A DNA stretch of 25,963 bases. Source: CAVPEV01 sp963703555 (GTDB lineage: Bacteria; Actinomycetota; Actinomycetes; Actinomycetales; Cellulomonadaceae). The position numbers and the translations under genes are program-made. Numbering within the stretch: position 1 is the first letter of the stretch; every line of letters begins with the position of its first letter. Under the pieces are notes generated by a model. The model searched no databases and had not been told where the DNA came from. It was given only the letters and a program-made list of their open reading frames with translations. The DNA lies in NCBI GenBank assembly GCA_963703555.1, contig CAVPEV010000030.1, forward strand, positions 1 through 25,963, in the 5' to 3' direction. Of the stretch, positions 22,414 to 25,963 are shown piece after piece.

Positions 22414-24983
22414 TCAGCCTGCTGTGCCGGCCTCGCGGGCCAGCTCGTAGACGATGGTGCGGGCCATGGCGGTGAAGAACGCGGTGGTGTCGGGGTCTTT
22501 GAAGACCCGGTTGATCAGGTCGGCGTTGGCGTCGTGGCGGTCCAGGACGGGGCCCTCGAACCGTTTGTCGAAGACATACCCGAAGTTCTCCTCGGTGTTT
22601 GCTGTCGCGGCTTGTCTGATGTGCGGGTCCTCCGCGGCGTACTCGAAGGTCTGCTGGACCCAGACTTTGTCGGCGTCGGTGAGGTTCCCACCGAGGCGTT
22701 CGTTGATGGCGGCGATGACCTGGTCGATGAGCGCCATCTCCGGCATGCTCTGCGGGCCACGGCCGCCACCGGTGAACCCGGGCAGGACCTGCTCGCCTTC
22801 CCCGCCACCGAGGGAGACGTCGGCCTCTCCGCCCCTGACGATGCGCAGATGGGTCAGGTCGACCCCGCCGATGTCCACGCCGGCGTCGTGACTGCGCGGC
22901 AGGCGTTGCAGCAGGGCTCTGCCGTACAGGTGCAGGCGCTCCAGGTCGGGGTCGTGGAAGGGGATCACCTGGGCCAGGAACGCGTACGCGCGGGTGTAGC
23001 TGCGCAGCGCCGAGCGGAAACCGGCCGCACCGGCAGGGTCCTCGGCGAGCAGGCTCGCGTACCGGTCCCGGGCCGGATCGGTGAAGTGGTACAGCTTCGC
23101 GTGGACACCCGGATCGTTGCCCCTGGCCAGCAGCGCGTCGACGTAGGAGTCCATCTCCGACTCCATCAGCAGCCCGAAGCCCATCACCTCGGCCTGGGAG
23201 GCGTACAGCAGGTTCGGGTCGGTCGGCTCGGTGATCGTCGTCTCGTAGAACGGTGCGAACGCCTCGGCGATGTCGGCCGCCTCGTTGGCGAAGTCGAGCA
23301 CGAAGATGTCGTCCTGAGACTTCAGCGGGTGGGTCCGGTTCAGCCGGGAGAGGGTCTGGACGGCCTTGACGCCCTCCAGCTTCTTGTCCACGTACATCGT
23401 CGTGAGCAGCGGCTGGTCGAACCCGGTCTGGTATTTCTCGGCAACCACGAGCACGTGGTACTCGCGGTCCTGGCGAGCGTCCGCGGTCCCGGCGTTCTGG
23501 TCGTCGGCGGCGGTGTAGTCGAACCGTTCGGGCAGTGCGGCTTCGCCGAAGCCGTTGAGCATCGACTCGGTGTAGGCCACGCCGTCGTCGTCGACGACAC
23601 CGGAGAATGCGACGAGCGCGTGCAGCCCGTGGTAGCCCTTGCGCTCGATGTAGGCGGTGATGGCGGCGTAGGTGCGCACCGCGTGCAGCCGGGACCGGGT
23701 CACGACCATGGCCTTGGCGCGCCCGCCGAGCCGCGATGCGGTGTGGGCGCGGAAGTGCTCGACGATGATCTCCGCCCGCTGGGCCATGTTCGACGGGTGC
23801 AGGGAGGCGAACCGGGCCAGCTCGGCGGTCGCTGCGCGCTTGTCCACCTCGCGATCGGACAGGTCCGACGAGGACGCCCCGTGCGGACCGGTGCGGGTCA
23901 GCTTGTAGTACGTGGCGTAGGTCACGTAGTTGCGCAGCACGTCGAGGATGAAGCCCTCCTCGATGGCCTGCTTCATCGAGTACACGTGGAACGGTCGGTA
24001 CGTGCCGTCGGGGCCCAGGCCCCCGAACAGCTCCAGGGTCTTCGCCTTGGGGGTCGCCGTGAACGCGAAGAACGACAGGTTCGCGTGCCGGCCGCGCGCC
24101 AGGGCGGAGGACACCAGCGGGTCGGACGCGTCCTCGGCTGCCTCCGCGACCGCGTCGGCGACCTCCGCGGCGACCAGGACCGCGTCGCCGTCGGCGGACA
24201 GGGTGGCGTCCGCGCCCTCGCCGAGCACCTGCTTGAGAGCCTTGGCCGTCTCGCCGGTCTGCGAGGAGTGCGCCTCGTCCACGATGACCGCGAACTGCGA
24301 TCCGGCGAGTCTGCTCGCCGACTCGAGCACGAAGGGGAACTTCTGCAACGTCGTGATGATGACCTGCGCGGTCTCGCCGGCGAGTGCCTGGGCGAGCTGG
24401 GCGGAGGTCTTGTCGATCTTCTCCACGATCCCGACGGTGTGGTCGAACTGGAAGATCGTGTCCTGCAGCTGACGGTCCAGCACCAGCCGGTCGGTGATGA
24501 CGATGACCTTGTGGAACACCTTGGTGTTGTCCGCGTCGTGCAGTGAGGACAACCGGTAGGCCAGCCAGGCGATCGTGTTCGACTTGCCCGACCCGGCCGA
24601 GTGCTGGACCAGATAGTTCTGCCCCGCACCGTGCTCGGCGGCGTGCGCGGTCAGGGCCAGCACCGCATCCCACTGGTGCAGGCGCGGGAAGATCAGCGTC
24701 CGGGCGTACCACGGCTTCTTGCCGACCGGCTTGCCCCGGCCTGGCGCGGGCGGGTCCTCCACGTGCAGGAACCGGCGCAGCAGGTCCAGCCAGCTGTCCG
24801 GCCGCCACACCTGCTCCCACAGGTAGGCGGTCTTGTAGCCCGCCCGGGGCGTCGGGTTGCCGGCGCCGCCCTCGTGACCTGGACCGCCCGTGCCCAGGTT
24901 GAACGGGAGGAACCGGGTCGACGGGCCGGTCGAGCCGGGTGGTGAGGAACACCAGGTCGGGGTCGACGGCGAAGTGCACCAGG
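22414..24983 (-). pseudogene. hsdR: Type I restriction enzyme R subunit, 5'-truncated and frameshifted
   Basis: About 856 codons of an ATP-dependent DNA translocase. The first readable part is LVHFAVDPDLVFLTTRLD, a conserved HsdR segment just N-terminal to the motor. The frame changes within 24911-24935, then runs on as RFLPFNLG and AGYKTAYLWEQVWRPDSWLD. The motor motifs are Walker A SAGSGKSNT, VDEAHSSQTG, FAFTATPKAKT, MVVTRSRLHAV, VAEKYQTGFDQPLL and QTLSRLNRTHP. The C-terminus is complete. The N-terminal PD-(D/E)xK nuclease region, usually 180-260 residues, is absent because the sequence switches to an inverted cysQ fragment at 24983. No hsdM or hsdS is in the window. As assembled it cannot restrict DNA. 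Confidence 0.85.
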
Positions 24984-25202
24984 GGACAGATCATCGACCG
25001 CTTCCTCGGACAGCACGGCGTCGCCCGGCCTCAGCTCGGCCAGGCGCTTGAGGATCAACGCGTTGGCACGGCGATCCCCGGCGTCGCCGAGATCGTAGGA
25101 GTCATAGAAGCCGACGTCCTCGCGGACGGCCAGCAGCAGTTCGCCGGCCTCGGCTGCCACCATGGCGGCCACCGCGGCGTCGCTCTGCTCAGCGGAATTC
25201 AC
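24983..25202 (-). pseudogene. Inverted partial copy of cysQ
   Basis: This is the mirror of the first 73 codons of the cysQ at 25504. It starts with the same GTG and NSAEQSDAAVAAMVAAEAG and reads to SEEAVDDLS, then runs out of frame into hsdR sequence. It lacks the DPVDGT metal-binding region. One difference from the right copy changes Thr48 to Ala. A one-base deletion lies upstream of its start. Confidence 0.9.
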
Positions 25203-25329
25203 CGCCCCAGTATCGCTTGACCGGAAACAAGCTCGCACGGCACGTGTCGGGAAACGCGCCACGGCACAGCATGATGAAAGATTGACGCCGGTACCCCCGA
25301 GGAGAGGCTACGGCTCATGACCGCACCCG

Positions 25330-25388
25330 AAGAAGGCGAACCGGCGCTGCCAGGACGGGGCGAGTTCGCCTGCTTCGGGTGCGGTCAT
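25330..25388 (-). CDS. 5' end of a gene divergent from cysQ, cut by the palindrome
   Basis: On the minus strand a GAGGAGAGG ribosome-binding site precedes ATG 25388, reading MTAPEAGELAPSWQRRFAFF before the sequence folds back on itself. The SWQRRFAFF stretch resembles the N-terminus of actinobacterial DUF2628-type membrane proteins, but only 20 residues are available. Because this reads sensibly through the spacer, the right side looks like the authentic locus. Confidence 0.35.
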
Positions 25389-25503
25389 GAGCCGTAGCCT
25401 CTCCTCGGGGGTACCGGCGTCAATCTTTCATCATGCTGTGCCGTGGCGCGTTTCCCGACACGTGCCGTGCGAGCTTGTTTCCCGGTCAAGCGATACTGGG
25501 GCG

Positions 25504-25963
25504 GTGAATTCCGCTGAGCAGAGCGACGCCGCGGTGGCCGCCATGGTGGCAGCCGAGGCCGGCGAACTGCTGCTGGCCGTCCGCGAGGACGTCGGCTTCT
25601 ATGACTCCTACGATCTCGGCGACGCCGGGGATCGCCGTGCCAACACGTTGATCCTCAAGCGCCTGGCCGAGCTGAGGCCGGGCGACGCCGTGCTGTCCGA
25701 GGAAGCGGTCGATGATCTGTCCCGCGTGCATGCCGACCGGGTGTGGATTATCGATCCGGTGGACGGCACCCGCGAGTTCTCCATGCCCGGGCACGCCGAC
25801 TGGGCGGTGCACATCGCGCTGTGGCAGCGCAACGGAAGGTCCGAAGGCGCCATCACCGACGCTGCGGTGGCCCTGCCCGCTGTGGGCGAGGTCTACCGGA
25901 CCGACACGGTGCAGAGTCCGCCCCCGCGCCGCGCCGGACCGATTCGCATCACCGCGAGCGCCT
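25504..25963 (+). CDS. cysQ: 3'(2'),5'-bisphosphate nucleotidase CysQ, partial (runs off the window)
   Basis: These first 153 residues belong to an inositol-monophosphatase-family enzyme. CysQ hydrolyses 3'-phosphoadenosine 5'-phosphate, a by-product of sulfate assimilation. Visible metal-site residues are Glu67 and Glu68 in LSEEAVDD, and Asp84 and Asp87 in IIDPVDGTREF (82-92). The Arg-Glu-Phe after the DG(T) motif and HADWAVHIAL favour CysQ over inositol monophosphatase. GTG 25504 starts where the family begins; GATACT seven bases upstream may be a -10 of a leaderless mRNA. The reading frame is open to the window end. Confidence 0.85.
   Translation, partial: MNSAEQSDAAVAAMVAAEAGELLLAVREDVGFYDSYDLGDAGDRRANTLILKRLAELRPGDAVLSEEAVDDLSRVHADRVWIIDPVDGTREFSMPGHADWAVHIALWQRNGRSEGAITDAAVALPAVGEVYRTDTVQSPPPRRAGPIRITASA

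Larger units (their letters stand above)
24983..25723. repeat. Large near-perfect inverted repeat (foldback palindrome)
   Basis: 24983-25341 is the reverse complement of 25364-25723, with two substitutions (25061/25645 and 25333/25372) and one single-base indel near 25222, leaving a 22-bp spacer. I compared the arms block by block. Each arm contains the same stretch: the first part of cysQ, its upstream region and the start of a divergent gene. Outside 24983 the left side is hsdR; outside 25723 the right side is the rest of cysQ. Confidence 0.95.

Noticed and set aside
22324..24546. 740-residue plus-strand open frame
   Set aside because: Antisense to hsdR helicase motifs; a Val/Gly-rich shadow.
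25318..25398. 26-residue frame spanning the palindrome centre (plus strand)
   Set aside because: It exists only because the sequence folds back on itself; it mirrors the start of the gene at 25388.

Overview
The window is high-GC DNA from an actinobacterium. The signs are strong G/C preference at third codon positions, GTG starts, a tRNA Glu-Asp-Phe cluster without encoded CCA, a BldC-type regulator, actinobacterial DUF3618/holin-like membrane genes and a 'GRPPxPLG' integrase N-terminus. Micrococcales (for example Cellulomonadaceae) would fit, but that is inference.

Layout. 0-2 kb: a bldC-like gene, two small envelope genes (DUF3618 and holin-like, ATG overlapping the upstream stop) and the tRNA Glu-Asp-Phe operon with a readable promoter and terminator hairpin. 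2-6.1 kb: a short HExxH metallopeptidase, an LLM flavin oxidoreductase, galE and an MscS-type channel with a long disordered tail. 6.2-13 kb: a peptide ABC transporter operon on the minus strand (lipoprotein, 18-bp-stem hairpin, two permeases, fused double ATPase). Its last, translationally coupled gene is a membrane alpha/beta-hydrolase that has lost its middle and changed frame. 13.2-16 kb: a phosphoribosyltransferase-alpha/beta-hydrolase fusion whose 3' end overlaps a convergent spermidine-synthase-like methyltransferase with an unusual C-terminal extension. 16.1-18.5 kb: two short-chain dehydrogenases, a CsbD protein and a DUF7218-like protein; the last three genes on the minus strand resemble a general-stress cluster.

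18.7-22 kb is accessory and decayed. It holds an unrecognised gene with about three frame changes, a toxin-antitoxin pair with an intact antitoxin but a twice-frameshifted toxin, and a frameshifted tyrosine integrase that points at tRNA-Lys(UUU). Three TGGTTCG repeats spaced 11 bp lie between integrase and tRNA. I read this as a degenerate tRNA-Lys integrative element; no second att copy was found.

22-26 kb: a type I restriction HsdR lacking its N-terminal nuclease part and carrying a frameshift. It abuts one arm of a nearly perfect inverted repeat with about 360-bp arms and a 22-bp spacer. The right arm is the start of an apparently intact cysQ; the left arm is an inverted partial copy of the same locus. 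This is either a real foldback duplication or an amplification/assembly chimera. It is the most striking structure here, and it means linkage between hsdR and cysQ should not be trusted without read evidence. I did not find a convincing new multi-gene biological system. The best leads are the palindrome, the decayed island with its arm-like repeats, and the extended methyltransferase.
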